In this document: positions 1 to 8,975 of the stretch, piece by piece
Position numbering within the stretch: position 1 is the stretch's first letter
Layout of the letters: each line of letters starts with the position of its first letter
NCBI GenBank assembly: GCA_963677135.2
Contig: CAXXLS010000001.1
Location: forward strand, 44,775 to 108,774
Reading direction: 5' to 3'
DNA length: 64,000 nucleotides
Source: Seleniibacterium sp963677135
Lineage (GTDB): Bacteria; Desulfobacterota; Desulfuromonadia; Desulfuromonadales; Geopsychrobacteraceae
The notes under the pieces: generated by a model
The model's database searches: none
What the model was told of the DNA's origin: nothing
Seen by the model: only the letters and a program-made list of their open reading frames with translations
Made by a program: the position numbers and the translations under genes

Positions 1-1716
1 CAGCTGAAAGAGGTGTCCCGCTACGCAGAGATGCTGCAAAGGGAACATCAGCACTTTTTCGCCAGTCCCGGAACCTGTTATTTTCCCAATGGCCGTCCGG
101 AGTTCGGCATTCATGCCAATGGCGTGCTTTACAAGCTCATCGATAACGGCGGCAGCAGTCTCTATTACCCCGGCGGCGCCAGTCTCGATCAGGCCAGCCT
201 GGCTAAGGCCCGCTGCAGTGAACAGCTCGACGGATTTCTTAAAGCCGTGGTCGAAACCAGCCCGATCATCACCCAGGCGTACCTGAACACCCGGGACAAC
301 ATGGTCCGGATCTATCCCTTCATCCCCGATCTTCCGGAACAGTTCGGCCCGGCGCTGCAGGTTGACAGGTACAATTTCTATTACCTGGCCGACGCCAGTC
401 ACAATCCGGATCGGAAACCGGTCTGGACCGGGGTTTACCTCGATCCCGCCGGTCAGGGGTGGATGATTTCCAATATCGTGCCGGTCTACCGGGGGGACTT
501 TCTCGAGGGCGTCAGCGGCCTTGATGTCACCATCGATGTCTTTATCAGACAGATCCTGGACCTGGAAATCTCCTGGGACGCCAAAGCCTTCATGGTGGAC
601 GGCAATGGCACCATCCTTGCCGTCCCCGAGGATCTGCGAAAACTGTTCAGGCTTCCGGCCCTGGACAAGGCTGCGGCCGACACCAGAAATGATGAATATC
701 TCAACACCAGCCTCGCCTACAGCCTGACCGCCGAACAGAACGATGCAGTTCTCAACCAGTTACAGAAGATGTTCCAGGCCGGTACCCCCATCGCCGAGAT
801 CGTCATCGACAACAAGCGCTATCTGCTGAGCCAGGAAGCCATTGCGGAAAGTGGCTGGCGCCTGTTCATCCTGGCGGACGAATCCCTGATCTTCAAAAAG
901 ATTTTTGAACTGGACCAACTCAGCGAACGGATCGGTTTCATTGCCATTGGCGCCATGCTGTTCTTCTACGCGGCCTTCTTCTTCTATCTGCGCCGTAAAT
1001 CAGTCCGCATCGCCTCCCGCATCGCCGGACCGATTGAAAAATTGTCCCTGGCCACCGAAGGGCTCGGCGCCCAGCTGGCCAGTCGCCCTCTCGATCCCGT
1101 CGGCATCAAAGAGATCGACCGGCTGAGCAGCCATTTCAACGACATGGTGCACGAACTCGGCGACCGGACCCAGAAACTGATCGAAATGGAATTGCAGGAC
1201 AAGATCAAACAGCGGGAAGCCGAACTCCTCGAAACCCTGGCCCTGACCGACCGGTTGACCGGGCTGGCCAACCGGCACAAGCTTGACGAGGCCCTTGATA
1301 CCGAATTTGCCCGGTCCCAGCGCTTTGAAAACCGCTTCGGTGTCATCCTTTTCGATATCGATCATTTCAAACGGATCAACGACACCTTCGGTCACCAGGC
1401 CGGGGACCTGTTTTTGAAAGAGATTGCCGGCATCCTTCGGGACCAGACCCGCAGTACCGACACCATCGGCCGCTGGGGCGGTGAAGAGTTCATGATCATC
1501 TGCCCCAAAAGTCACCTGCAGGGACTGATGGAGGTTGCCGAGCACCTCAGAAGCGCAATTGAAAAGCACGACTTTTCCCAGGTCGGAAAGCGCACGGCGA
1601 GTTTCGGCCTGACCTTGAGCGAACCGGAAGATACCAGGGACTCCCTTATTCGACGCGCCGACCAGGCTCTTTACCGCGCCAAGCACCGTGGCCGGAACCG
1701 GATCGAAACGGCCTAG
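1..1716 (+). CDS. Membrane diguanylate cyclase (dCache sensor-HAMP-GGDEF), 5' end cut
   Basis: Makes c-di-GMP from two GTP in response to an extracytoplasmic signal. The frame is open to the first base, so the true start and any first membrane segment lie outside the window; the first in-window candidate is GTG at 13. Counting from that GTG, residues up to about 300 resemble a periplasmic dCache/PDC sensor. A membrane helix lies at about 307-327, followed by a HAMP-like linker and a GGDEF domain from about 400 to the end. The active-site motif GGEEF is at 489-493. An RxxD inhibitory site (RSTD, 480-483) sits exactly five residues before it, so product inhibition is expected. No EAL domain is present. 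The signal is unknown. It stands alone ahead of a transporter gene. Confidence 0.9.
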   Translation, partial: QLKEVSRYAEMLQREHQHFFASPGTCYFPNGRPEFGIHANGVLYKLIDNGGSSLYYPGGASLDQASLAKARCSEQLDGFLKAVVETSPIITQAYLNTRDNMVRIYPFIPDLPEQFGPALQVDRYNFYYLADASHNPDRKPVWTGVYLDPAGQGWMISNIVPVYRGDFLEGVSGLDVTIDVFIRQILDLEISWDAKAFMVDGNGTILAVPEDLRKLFRLPALDKAAADTRNDEYLNTSLAYSLTAEQNDAVLNQLQKMFQAGTPIAEIVIDNKRYLLSQEAIAESGWRLFILADESLIFKKIFELDQLSERIGFIAIGAMLFFYAAFFFYLRRKSVRIASRIAGPIEKLSLATEGLGAQLASRPLDPVGIKEIDRLSSHFNDMVHELGDRTQKLIEMELQDKIKQREAELLETLALTDRLTGLANRHKLDEALDTEFARSQRFENRFGVILFDIDHFKRINDTFGHQAGDLFLKEIAGILRDQTRSTDTIGRWGGEEFMIICPKSHLQGLMEVAEHLRSAIEKHDFSQVGKRTASFGLTLSEPEDTRDSLIRRADQALYRAKHRGRNRIETA

Positions 1717-1990
1717 CAGAAAACCGCTGTCACGGTTGAGAACAGGAGATAGAAACCCTCCGGGCCGCCGCTGCAGGCGCCGTCCCCACATGCGCCATCG
1801 CTGTCGACTCCGGTGGAGATTCTCAACCGGCGGTTGCCGCACCCAGAGAGCGTCATTTGTCAGGCAACCATCCGGACTAGTAAACCACTAAAAATTTTAT
1901 GGTTGACTAGACACATCGAAGCGCGGCATGATGCTCCCCATCACCAAGAGAGCACAGTTCACCAACAGCAAGAGAAGAAGGACTTTCAAG

Positions 1991-2860
1991 ATGGGGTATC
2001 TGACAGCAATCACATTTTTATGGGCCTTTTCCTTCAGCCTGATCGGCGTCTACCTGGCGGGCCAGGTTGACGCCTACTTTTCGGTATTAACCCGGGTCGC
2101 GCTGGCCGCGATCGTATTTCTGCCCTTCATCAGGCCCGTACCAACCAGGCTGGCCCTGAAAATGATGGCCCTGGGAGCGATCCAGCTCGGTTGCATGTAC
2201 GTGTTTTACTACCAGTCATTCCTGCTGCTGACGGTCCCGGAAGTCCTCATTTTCACCATCCTGACCCCCGTCTATGTCACCCTGATCTTTGACCTGATGC
2301 AGGGCCGTTTCAGTGCCCGCTACCTGGTAACGGCCCTGCTGGCGGTACTCGGTGCCGGAATCATCCGCTACAACGGGGTCGGTGACCAGATTTTTACCGG
2401 GTTCCTGGTTGTCCAGGGAGCCAATCTCTGCTTCGCCCTGGGACAGGTCGGCTACAAGGTTCTCCTGGAAAAAGAGAAAACCGCCATCTCCCAGCGGTCA
2501 ATCTTCGGCTATTTTTACCTGGGCGCCCTGGCCGTCAACATCATCACCTGGTTCATGTTCGGCAACCCAGCCAAACTGCCGACCTCCCCCCTGCAATGGG
2601 GAATCCTGGTCTACCTCGGCGTTATCGCTTCCGGACTCGGATACTTTTTCTGGAATAAAGGCGCCACCAAAGTTGATGCCGGCACCCTGGCCATCATGAA
2701 CAATGCCCTGATACCGGCCGGACTGATTGTCAACCTGGTGATCTGGAACCGCGATGCCGACCTGGTCCGCCTCAGCATCGGCGGCGTGGTCCTGCTCTTC
2801 TCCCTGATCCTTCACGAGCGCTGGGGCAAACAGCCGCAGTTGAAAGGGACCCCAGGCTGA
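1991..2860 (+). CDS. EamA/DMT-family transporter
   Basis: Integral membrane protein of about 289 residues with about ten hydrophobic segments in two repeated EamA halves, the usual drug/metabolite transporter layout. The frame stays open to an ATG at 1928, but the ATG at 1991 is preferred because an AAGGA element lies just upstream and the protein then begins directly with the first membrane segment (MGYLTAITFLWAF). Known members export amino acids, nucleotides or other small metabolites; the substrate cannot be read from sequence. A terminator hairpin follows, so it is probably monocistronic. A second, clearly different EamA gene lies just downstream on the same strand. Confidence 0.85.
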   Translation: MGYLTAITFLWAFSFSLIGVYLAGQVDAYFSVLTRVALAAIVFLPFIRPVPTRLALKMMALGAIQLGCMYVFYYQSFLLLTVPEVLIFTILTPVYVTLIFDLMQGRFSARYLVTALLAVLGAGIIRYNGVGDQIFTGFLVVQGANLCFALGQVGYKVLLEKEKTAISQRSIFGYFYLGALAVNIITWFMFGNPAKLPTSPLQWGILVYLGVIASGLGYFFWNKGATKVDAGTLAIMNNALIPAGLIVNLVIWNRDADLVRLSIGGVVLLFSLILHERWGKQPQLKGTPG

Positions 2861-2875
2861 CACATCTGGCAACTC

Positions 2876-2908
2876 AGCCCTTGGGCCTTGACGGGCTCAA
2901 GGGCTTTT
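2876..2908 (+). terminator. Intrinsic terminator after the first EamA gene
   Basis: The arms AGCCCTTG (2876-2883) and CAAGGGCT (2898-2905) pair perfectly around an inner GGCC/GGCT helix and are followed by a short T run. It lies 15 bases after the stop codon. Confidence 0.75.
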
Positions 2909-3085
2909 CAATAATCCCCCTTCCCTTTTCAGTCGATTCAGGTCAGAATCCCTTCCGCACCACAAACAAGGCGTTGAACAATTGCTATTGCCCAGCCAGG
3001 GTTTCAACGACCAGCTAAGCCGCCTGCGGCAACACCCTGCCCGGCGTTCCTTTTCACAACAAACCAGCTGAGCACCCTTGACGGT

Positions 3086-3979
3086 ATGGCAGATCAAAAT
3101 TTTGCATGGACCTATCTTAAACTGCTGCTGATGGCCATCTTCTGGGGCGGAACCTTCATTGCCGGTCGCATGCTGGCCGCCTACGAAGCACCATTTACCG
3201 CCGCTTTTGTCCGTTTCTGCCTGGCCTCTCTGGCGTTGGTCCTGATCACTCTGCGGACCACCGGAACCCTGCCGCGCCCGACGCGCCGGCAGTGGCCGCC
3301 CCTCCTCGTCCTGGGACTGAGCGGCATTTTTGCCTACAACGCCTGCTTTTTCAAAGGACTGGAGCTGATTGAAGCCAGTCGGGCGGCGGTTATCATCGCC
3401 AACAATCCGATTTTTATCGCCCTGCTGGCCGCGCTGCTCCTGGGGGAGAGACTGACCCCGCTGAAAATCTGCGGAATCGCCCTGTCGATCTGCGGAGCGC
3501 TGGTCGTTATTACCCACGGTCAGCTGTTGACAATATTTTCTACGGGAATCGGTCGGGGAGAGCTGTATATTTTCGGCTGCGTGGCCAGCTGGGTCACCTA
3601 TTCGCTGGTGGGACGGATTGCCCTGCGCGGCATGACCCCCCTTGCCGCCGTCACCTGGTCATCCCTGGTCGGGACCCTGCTGCTCTTCCCGGCCGCAGCC
3701 CGGGAAGGACTGTGGCGGAACATCTCCGCATTTTCACCCGGAGCCTGGGGCGGCCTTGCGTACCTGGGTCTGTGCGGTACCGTCCTCGCCTTTCTCTGGT
3801 ATTACCAGGGGATTCAGAAAATCGGCTCGACCCGGGCCGGACAGTTCATCAACTTTGTCCCGGTAAGCGGGGTGATTCTCTCGGTCTGGCTGCTCGATGA
3901 ACCCCTCACCCTGTCCCTGTTCAGCGGACTGCTCATGGTCAGCGGCGGGGTCTACCTGGCCAATCGCGCAACCGGCTGA
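3086..3979 (+). CDS. EamA/DMT-family transporter
   Basis: Predicted 297-residue membrane protein with about ten transmembrane segments and two EamA repeats. The N-terminal repeat carries the typical FWGGTFIAGR stretch. It is the usual length for the family. It differs strongly from the transporter at 1991-2860, so the pair is not a recent duplication. No strong ribosome site precedes ATG 3086, so the start is moderately certain. Substrate unknown. A heptamer tandem repeat begins 12 bases after its stop, and the next gene converges on it. Confidence 0.82.
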   Translation: MADQNFAWTYLKLLLMAIFWGGTFIAGRMLAAYEAPFTAAFVRFCLASLALVLITLRTTGTLPRPTRRQWPPLLVLGLSGIFAYNACFFKGLELIEASRAAVIIANNPIFIALLAALLLGERLTPLKICGIALSICGALVVITHGQLLTIFSTGIGRGELYIFGCVASWVTYSLVGRIALRGMTPLAAVTWSSLVGTLLLFPAAAREGLWRNISAFSPGAWGGLAYLGLCGTVLAFLWYYQGIQKIGSTRAGQFINFVPVSGVILSVWLLDEPLTLSLFSGLLMVSGGVYLANRATG

Positions 3980-3990
3980 GCTCGCCCCCT

Positions 3991-4027
3991 TTCACGCTTC
4001 ACGCTTCACGCTTCACGCTTCACGCTT
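3991..4027. repeat. Tandem heptamer repeat (TTCACGC)x5 overlapping the 3' end of the MFS gene
   Basis: Five perfect copies of TTCACGC run from 3991 to 4025, followed by TT. The copies from 4013 on encode the last codons and stop of the minus-strand MFS gene (..KREA-stop). Because 7 is not a multiple of 3, gain or loss of a unit would alter that C-terminus by a few residues. Seen directly; any role is inference. Confidence 0.9.
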
Positions 4028-5233
4028 AAAATAATACCACCCGGCCGTGACGACCTGACACAGGATGAGGACCAGAAACGCTGCCTGGTACCCCCCTTCC
4101 GCGTAATGGCCCGCCTTCGTCACCGGCCACGTGCCGACAATGGCCCCGATCAGCCACTGACCGCCAAAGGCGGCGACAAACACCAGAAGATTGAGAGCGG
4201 TATTGGCCCTGCCGGTCAACGAGCTCGGAAAGATCTGGGACAGCAGGGCATAGGCCAGGATGTTTGCCGTTCCGAAAAAACCGAATCCCAGCCAGAGAAT
4301 CGTCGCATAACCCGGAGCAATCACCAGCAGCAATTGGATGCCCATGAACAGGAGCATCCCCACAGTTGCAATGCTGGAGGTTCTGATACCCCGCCTGGCC
4401 AGCCGTTCGGCGAGGCTGCCCAGGGCGAAATAGCCGCACATCATGGCAATGGCGACCCAGAACAGCATAGCGGCCACGGCGTCCCGCTCCAGACCGGCGA
4501 CATCGCGCAACCAGGGTCCGGACCAGAGCCCCTGGATCGACAGGTAGGCCGCCTGGGCGGTGACCGCCCAGGGGGTAATCCGCCAGAATGACGAACTGCC
4601 CAGAACGGTTTTCAGCCCCGCGATCTGGGACGTGAAAGATTCGGCCGTCCCCTCGCGACGGGGTTCGGGAACAACCATGAACACGACCAGCGCGGCCAGC
4701 AGGGCGATGACGGCCAACCCCGTAAAGACCCCCCGCCAGTCGGTCACCTGCAAGGCCCCCTGGACCGGGGTCGTCGCCGCCAGAGCCCCGAGCCCTCCAC
4801 TGACCATCTGGATGCCATTGGCCAACGGCAACCGCGATGCCGGCAGCCAGGCCGCAAAAGCTTTGAAGGCCGCCATCAGGCAGGCGGAGACCCCGACGCC
4901 GATAAGGGCCCGCCCGGCAATCAGCCCGGCGAGCGAGGTGGCCTGGGAAAACAGCAACGCGCCGGCGGCGGCAAGCAGCAACAGGACACTTTCAACCCGT
5001 CGCGGGCCGAAATGATCCAACAGTATCCCCAGGGGCAGCTGACAGGCGGCAAAGGTCAGAAAATAGGTTGCCGTCAACAGGCCGAGGTCGGCGGCGCTCA
5101 GCCCGATTTCGGCGGTCAGATCCGGAGCGATGACGGCGTTGACGGTACGGAACAGGTAGGAGACGAAATAACCCAGGGCAAAGGGGAAGAACAACGTGAC
5201 AAGAAACCTGGCTGAATTTTTCTGCTCGGACAT
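4013..5233 (-). CDS. MFS transporter
   Basis: Predicted 406-residue major facilitator protein with about 12 transmembrane segments. The loop between segments 2 and 3 reads GILLDHFGPRRVE, matching the conserved MFS motif A (G-x-x-x-D-x-x-G-x-R). A basic stretch (VPEPRREG) marks the central loop. The protein begins with a short polar tail and a first helix (FLVTLFFPFALGY). Substrate is not recognisable; the family exports drugs or moves sugars and organic acids. The last codons lie in a heptamer tandem repeat. It converges with the upstream EamA gene and is divergent from glgC across about 220 bases that hold an 8-bp inverted repeat (5300-5307/5321-5328). Confidence 0.85.
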   Translation of the reverse strand: MSEQKNSARFLVTLFFPFALGYFVSYLFRTVNAVIAPDLTAEIGLSAADLGLLTATYFLTFAACQLPLGILLDHFGPRRVESVLLLLAAAGALLFSQATSLAGLIAGRALIGVGVSACLMAAFKAFAAWLPASRLPLANGIQMVSGGLGALAATTPVQGALQVTDWRGVFTGLAVIALLAALVVFMVVPEPRREGTAESFTSQIAGLKTVLGSSSFWRITPWAVTAQAAYLSIQGLWSGPWLRDVAGLERDAVAAMLFWVAIAMMCGYFALGSLAERLARRGIRTSSIATVGMLLFMGIQLLLVIAPGYATILWLGFGFFGTANILAYALLSQIFPSSLTGRANTALNLLVFVAAFGGQWLIGAIVGTWPVTKAGHYAEGGYQAAFLVLILCQVVTAGWYYFKREA

Positions 5234-5454
5234 CGTGCTCTCGATTCTGAAATCACTCGTAAGAAATTGTCGCGGGATAAGCTAGTTGACTGATTTTTAG
5301 CGGGAGTTTCCGCGCGTGCCACTCCCGCCAGATCTTAATAATTTCTTTTCTGTAGAGTTGCTGGCGCTCTTAAAAGAGATTATCTTTTAGATATGGTTCC
5401 AGCTCGCCCGCGTCAGGAAGACGTCTTATGTCATTCGACTGCTGAGGAGGCCTC

Positions 5455-6738
5455 ATGCCCAGTCATACAGATCGCCACATTGTCTATCGTTATGTAGATC
5501 ACCTGGTAAAAGACACCTTTGCCCTGGTTCTGGCCGGCGGCCGCGGCTCGCGCCTTTACGAGCTGACCGACTGGCGGGCCAAGCCTGCCGTTTATTTTGG
5601 CGGCAAATACCGGATTATCGATTTTCCTCTCTCCAACTGCATCAATTCGGGGATCCGCCGAATCGGTGTCCTGACCCAGTACAAGTCCCATTCCCTGATC
5701 CGCCACCTGGTGCGCGGCTGGAGTCATTTCAAGAAAGAACTCGGAGAATTTGTCGAAATTCTGCCGGCCTCGCAACGGTTTTCCGATGAATGGTACCTGG
5801 GGACCGCCGACGCAGTCTACCAGAATCTGGATATCATTCGCGCAGAAAAACCCAAGTATGTTCTGGTCCTTTCCGGCGACCACGTCTATACCATGGACTA
5901 CCGTTCCATGCTGCTGCAGCATGTTGAATCGGGGGCTGATATGACCGTCTCCTGCCTCGAAGTCCCGGTTGAAGAGGCGGCGGGCGCCTTCGGCGTCATG
6001 GAGGTCGATGAGAGCGGTAAAATTATCGGGTTTCAGGAGAAACCGGCCAACCCTGCACCGTTGCCCGGCAAGCCGGGACTGACCCTGGCATCCATGGGTA
6101 ATTATATTTTCAATACCGATTTTCTGTTCGACCATCTCCGGCGGGACGGGGCAGATCCGGAATCGGAACATGATTTTGGCAAAAACATCATTCCGTCCAT
6201 AATCCACGAGCACGAGGTGTACGCCTTCCCGTTCCGTGATCCTGAAACCGGCGACCGGGCCTACTGGCGTGATGTCGGGACCCTCGACGCTTTCTGGGAA
6301 GCCAACATGGAACTGATCTCCCCCTCTCCGGAACTGAACCTTTATGATCCCAGCTGGCCGATCTGGACCTACCAGGTTCACCTTCCCCCGGCCAAGTTCG
6401 TCTTCAACGACGACCACCGCCGGGGGATGGCGGTCGACTCGACGGTCTCGGGCGGATGCATTATCTCCGGATCGAAGCTCAACAAAACCCTGCTCTTTTC
6501 CAACGTCAGGGTTCACTCCTACTCAAGCATTGACGAGACCGTGATCCTTCCCGAGGCCGTGGTCAACCGAAACTGCAAGATCAGACGGGCCATTATCGAC
6601 CGAGGCTGTGAGATCCCGGCGGGAACGGTCATCGGCTACGATCCCGAAATCGACAAGCAGAATGGTTTCCGGATTACCAGTAAGGGGATCGTCCTGGTCA
6701 CCCGCGGTATGCTGGGGCAACCGGAAGGCTACGCCTGA
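5455..6738 (+). CDS. glgC: Glucose-1-phosphate adenylyltransferase (ADP-glucose pyrophosphorylase)
   Basis: Makes ADP-glucose from ATP and glucose-1-phosphate, the committed step of bacterial glycogen synthesis. Length is 427 residues, normal for GlgC. The N-terminal nucleotidyltransferase signature ALVLAGGRGSRLYELT lies near residues 23-38, followed by RAKPAVYFGGKYRIIDF with the conserved Lys-Pro. SGDHVY is visible in the sugar-nucleotide domain. The C-terminal third carries the left-handed beta-helix repeats (VNRNCKIRRAIIDRGCEI). Start ATG 5455 has a strong GAGGAGG site. No other glg gene is adjacent. The last ten bases overlap the converging VOC gene. Confidence 0.96.
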   Translation: MPSHTDRHIVYRYVDHLVKDTFALVLAGGRGSRLYELTDWRAKPAVYFGGKYRIIDFPLSNCINSGIRRIGVLTQYKSHSLIRHLVRGWSHFKKELGEFVEILPASQRFSDEWYLGTADAVYQNLDIIRAEKPKYVLVLSGDHVYTMDYRSMLLQHVESGADMTVSCLEVPVEEAAGAFGVMEVDESGKIIGFQEKPANPAPLPGKPGLTLASMGNYIFNTDFLFDHLRRDGADPESEHDFGKNIIPSIIHEHEVYAFPFRDPETGDRAYWRDVGTLDAFWEANMELISPSPELNLYDPSWPIWTYQVHLPPAKFVFNDDHRRGMAVDSTVSGGCIISGSKLNKTLLFSNVRVHSYSSIDETVILPEAVVNRNCKIRRAIIDRGCEIPAGTVIGYDPEIDKQNGFRITSKGIVLVTRGMLGQPEGYA

Positions 6739-7166
6739 TTTCCACCCCCCCGGGGGAGGGACGCACAGAGAGCTGCCGGTTCCTCGTTCAGGACCAGGAG
6801 ATAACCGTCCGGGTCCTGAACCCAGACCTCCCGGCGCAGGTGTTCGTGATCCTCCAGCTCATAAAGCAGGGGCCAGCGGTCCTTCTTGAGGCGGGCGAGG
6901 ACAGCCGCGAGGTCCGGGCAGCCGAATTCCAGCTGGAAGCCGGTGCCGGGATGCCCCCGTTCCAGGTTCTGCCGCAAAACCGGATGACGGCCCGCCAGAA
7001 CCGCCAGTGGCTGCAGCACCATCCGGACCGCACCGCAGCGAATCAGCAGAAACGCTCCGCAAGCAAGACCGGAATCGTCGCGTTCGACGTTCAGCCCGAG
7101 CAGGCCATGATAAAATTTTTCACTCTGCTCGAGATCCGTCACCCCCAGGGTCAGGCTCAGCTGCAT
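6729..7166 (-). CDS. VOC (glyoxalase/bleomycin-resistance) superfamily protein
   Basis: A 145-residue protein with the paired beta-alpha-beta-beta-beta modules of the vicinal oxygen chelate fold. It opens with LTLGVTDLEQSEKFYHGLLGL and closes with EVWVQDPDGYLLVLNEE, where Glu is a usual metal ligand. Members include glyoxalase I and dioxygenase-like enzymes; the exact reaction cannot be assigned. It overlaps the end of glgC by 10 bases on the other strand, so the two convergent transcripts share their ends. Confidence 0.82.
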   Translation of the reverse strand: MQLSLTLGVTDLEQSEKFYHGLLGLNVERDDSGLACGAFLLIRCGAVRMVLQPLAVLAGRHPVLRQNLERGHPGTGFQLEFGCPDLAAVLARLKKDRWPLLYELEDHEHLRREVWVQDPDGYLLVLNEEPAALCASLPRGGGNQA

Positions 7167-7300
7167 CGTTGCCCCTTTCGTTAGAACCAGCGCCCCTCCG
7201 ACCAGGAAGCGGGGCCCCGCTCTGGTCGAGCCCCCCTTCGAACAAATTGATTTTGCATATTCTATGTGGTTTAATGCGCCAGATTATGACAGCACAACAC

Positions 7301-7798
7301 ATGAGTCGAGCATTTCTCGGTCTGGGCGGAAATATTGACGACCCGGTCACCCATTTCCGCCGGGCCCGACAGGAACTGGCGGGCCACCCCCAGATCACGA
7401 TCAGAGCGAGTTCTCCGCTCTATCGCACGCCGCCGGTCGGGGGTCCCGACGGGCAGCCTGACTACCTGAATGCGGTTCTTGAAATCGGGACGGCCCTGAC
7501 GGCTTGGGAGCTGTTGGCCGTCTGTCAGCACCTCGAGCGGGAGGCCGGGCGCGTGCGAACCGTTCGGTGGGGCCCGCGACCGCTGGATATCGACCTGCTG
7601 CTGTTTTCTGACCAAACTTGTAATTCGGAAATTCTGACGTTACCTCACCCGCGCCTGCATCAACGTCATTTTGTCCTGCTGCCTTTATGCGATCTGGCTC
7701 CGGATCTGAACCATCCGGTTATCAACCGCACCATCGGCCAGATCCTCGACACCCTGGGTCCTGAACCTGGCATTTCCAGGCTGGAGAAAACATGGTGA
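7301..7798 (+). CDS. folK: 6-hydroxymethyl-7,8-dihydropterin pyrophosphokinase
   Basis: Folate pathway enzyme transferring pyrophosphate from ATP to 6-hydroxymethyl-dihydropterin. The protein from ATG 7301 is 165 residues, the normal FolK size. It begins with the family pattern SRAFLGLGGNIDDP and contains the signature RWGPRPLDIDLLLF. The frame is open far upstream to about 7007, but that part is antisense to the VOC gene and not FolK-like. An in-frame ATG at 7286 is an alternative start. It is followed four bases later by a small gene, so the two are probably cotranscribed. Confidence 0.93.
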   Translation: MSRAFLGLGGNIDDPVTHFRRARQELAGHPQITIRASSPLYRTPPVGGPDGQPDYLNAVLEIGTALTAWELLAVCQHLEREAGRVRTVRWGPRPLDIDLLLFSDQTCNSEILTLPHPRLHQRHFVLLPLCDLAPDLNHPVINRTIGQILDTLGPEPGISRLEKTW

Positions 7799-7802
7799 TT
7801 TC

Positions 7803-8051
7803 ATGATCAAACTCTTGATGCTGGCCCTGGTCGGCTTTGTCTTTTACTCCTTCTTCTCCTCCTTGAAACTGCGCTCCGGGCAGCGACGCCCCCCGCAAAA
7901 CCGCAGCAGTCAGGGAGAAACCATGGTAGAGGACCCACAATGCGGTACCTACCTTCCCCAGAGCGATGCGATCAAAGCGACCATTCATGGTCGTGACTAC
8001 TATTTCTGCTCCCGTAAATGTCTGCAGGAATTTAAAAAAACGCAGCGATAA
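7803..8051 (+). CDS. Small membrane-anchored PP0621/YHS-like protein
   Basis: An 82-residue protein with one N-terminal membrane helix (LLMLALVGFVFYSFFSSL), a short basic linker and a C-terminal motif MVEDPQCGTYLP followed by YYFCSRKCLQEF. The D-P-x-C-G and C-x3-C spacing resembles YHS/TRASH-type metal-binding domains and the PP0621 family of short proteins. Known members lack a firm function; metal binding is an inference from the cysteines. It starts four bases after folK and lies 31 bases ahead of the transaldolase gene, so the three probably form an operon. Confidence 0.8.
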   Translation: MIKLLMLALVGFVFYSFFSSLKLRSGQRRPPQNRSSQGETMVEDPQCGTYLPQSDAIKATIHGRDYYFCSRKCLQEFKKTQR

Positions 8052-8082
8052 TACCAAAAAATAACAGCAAAGGAGCTCTCCC

Positions 8083-8724
8083 ATGAAGTTTTTCATCGAT
8101 ACCGCCGAAGTCAAGGAAATCCGGGCCGCCAACGATCTCGGTCTGGTGGACGGGGTCACCACGAATCCCAGCCTGATTGCCAAGAGCGGTCGCGACTTCC
8201 GTGAAGTCATCACCGAAATTACCGAAATTGTCGACGGTCCGATTTCCGCCGAGGTCATCGCCCTCGATGCCGAGGGGATGCTCAAAGAAGGCCGTGAGCT
8301 CGCGAAAATCCACAGCAACATCGTCATCAAGGTCCCGATGACGACGGAAGGTCTCAAGGCGACCAAGCGGTTTTCCGCCGAAGGGATCAAAACCAACGTC
8401 ACCCTGATCTTTTCTCCGCTGCAGGCCCTGCTGGCCGCCAAAGCCGGAGCGACCTACGTTTCCCCCTTTGTCGGACGGCTTGACGATATCGGTCACGAAG
8501 GTCTGGAAGGGGTCAAACAGATCCGCACGATGTACGACAATTACGGCTATGCCTCGGAAATTATCGTCGCCTCGGTCCGTTCCCCCATGCACGTCCTCAA
8601 CGCCGGCCTGATCGGCGCCGATATCTGTACCATTCCCTACGGGGTCATGGTGCAGCTGGCCAAACATCCGCTGACCGATGTCGGGATCGAGAAATTTCTG
8701 GCCGACTGGGAAAAAACCAAATAA
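8083..8724 (+). CDS. fsa: Fructose-6-phosphate aldolase / short (TalC-type) transaldolase
   Basis: A 213-residue class I aldolase with the FSA/TalC pattern MKFFIDTAEVKEIRAANDLG, then DGVTTNPSLIAKSGRD. The Schiff-base lysine is in NIVIKVPMT. Length and motifs fit the short transaldolase subfamily, which moves three-carbon units between sugar phosphates in the non-oxidative pentose phosphate pathway or cleaves fructose-6-phosphate. Sequence alone does not decide between the two activities. AAAGGAG precedes ATG 8083, and a strong terminator follows. Confidence 0.93.
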   Translation: MKFFIDTAEVKEIRAANDLGLVDGVTTNPSLIAKSGRDFREVITEITEIVDGPISAEVIALDAEGMLKEGRELAKIHSNIVIKVPMTTEGLKATKRFSAEGIKTNVTLIFSPLQALLAAKAGATYVSPFVGRLDDIGHEGLEGVKQIRTMYDNYGYASEIIVASVRSPMHVLNAGLIGADICTIPYGVMVQLAKHPLTDVGIEKFLADWEKTK

Positions 8725-8735
8725 TGCGCCCTGCG

Positions 8736-8769
8736 CCAGGCTGAAAGCCTTTTTCAGCCTGGCTTTTTT
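8736..8769 (+). terminator. Strong intrinsic terminator after fsa
   Basis: Perfect 11-bp stem CCAGGCTGAAA / TTTCAGCCTGG (8736-8746 and 8752-8762) with a five-base loop, then CTTTTTT. It ends the folK-fsa transcript. Confidence 0.93.
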
Positions 8770-8975
8770 GCCCTTTTTCTGACGGGATACGCCGTCTTCC
8801 GTCCTTTTCTCCGCTATACCCTTGTTCTGTTTTCTCTGATTGTCTTGCCCCGCGGCGTGACTTCGGTTATGCTCTCATCTAGACGCAAAGCATATGATAT
8901 TGTTTGTTTTTTGATTTAATTTTGGTGCCGGGATACAGTTCTATTCCTATCTTTTCACAATCATGAGAGGTCACA

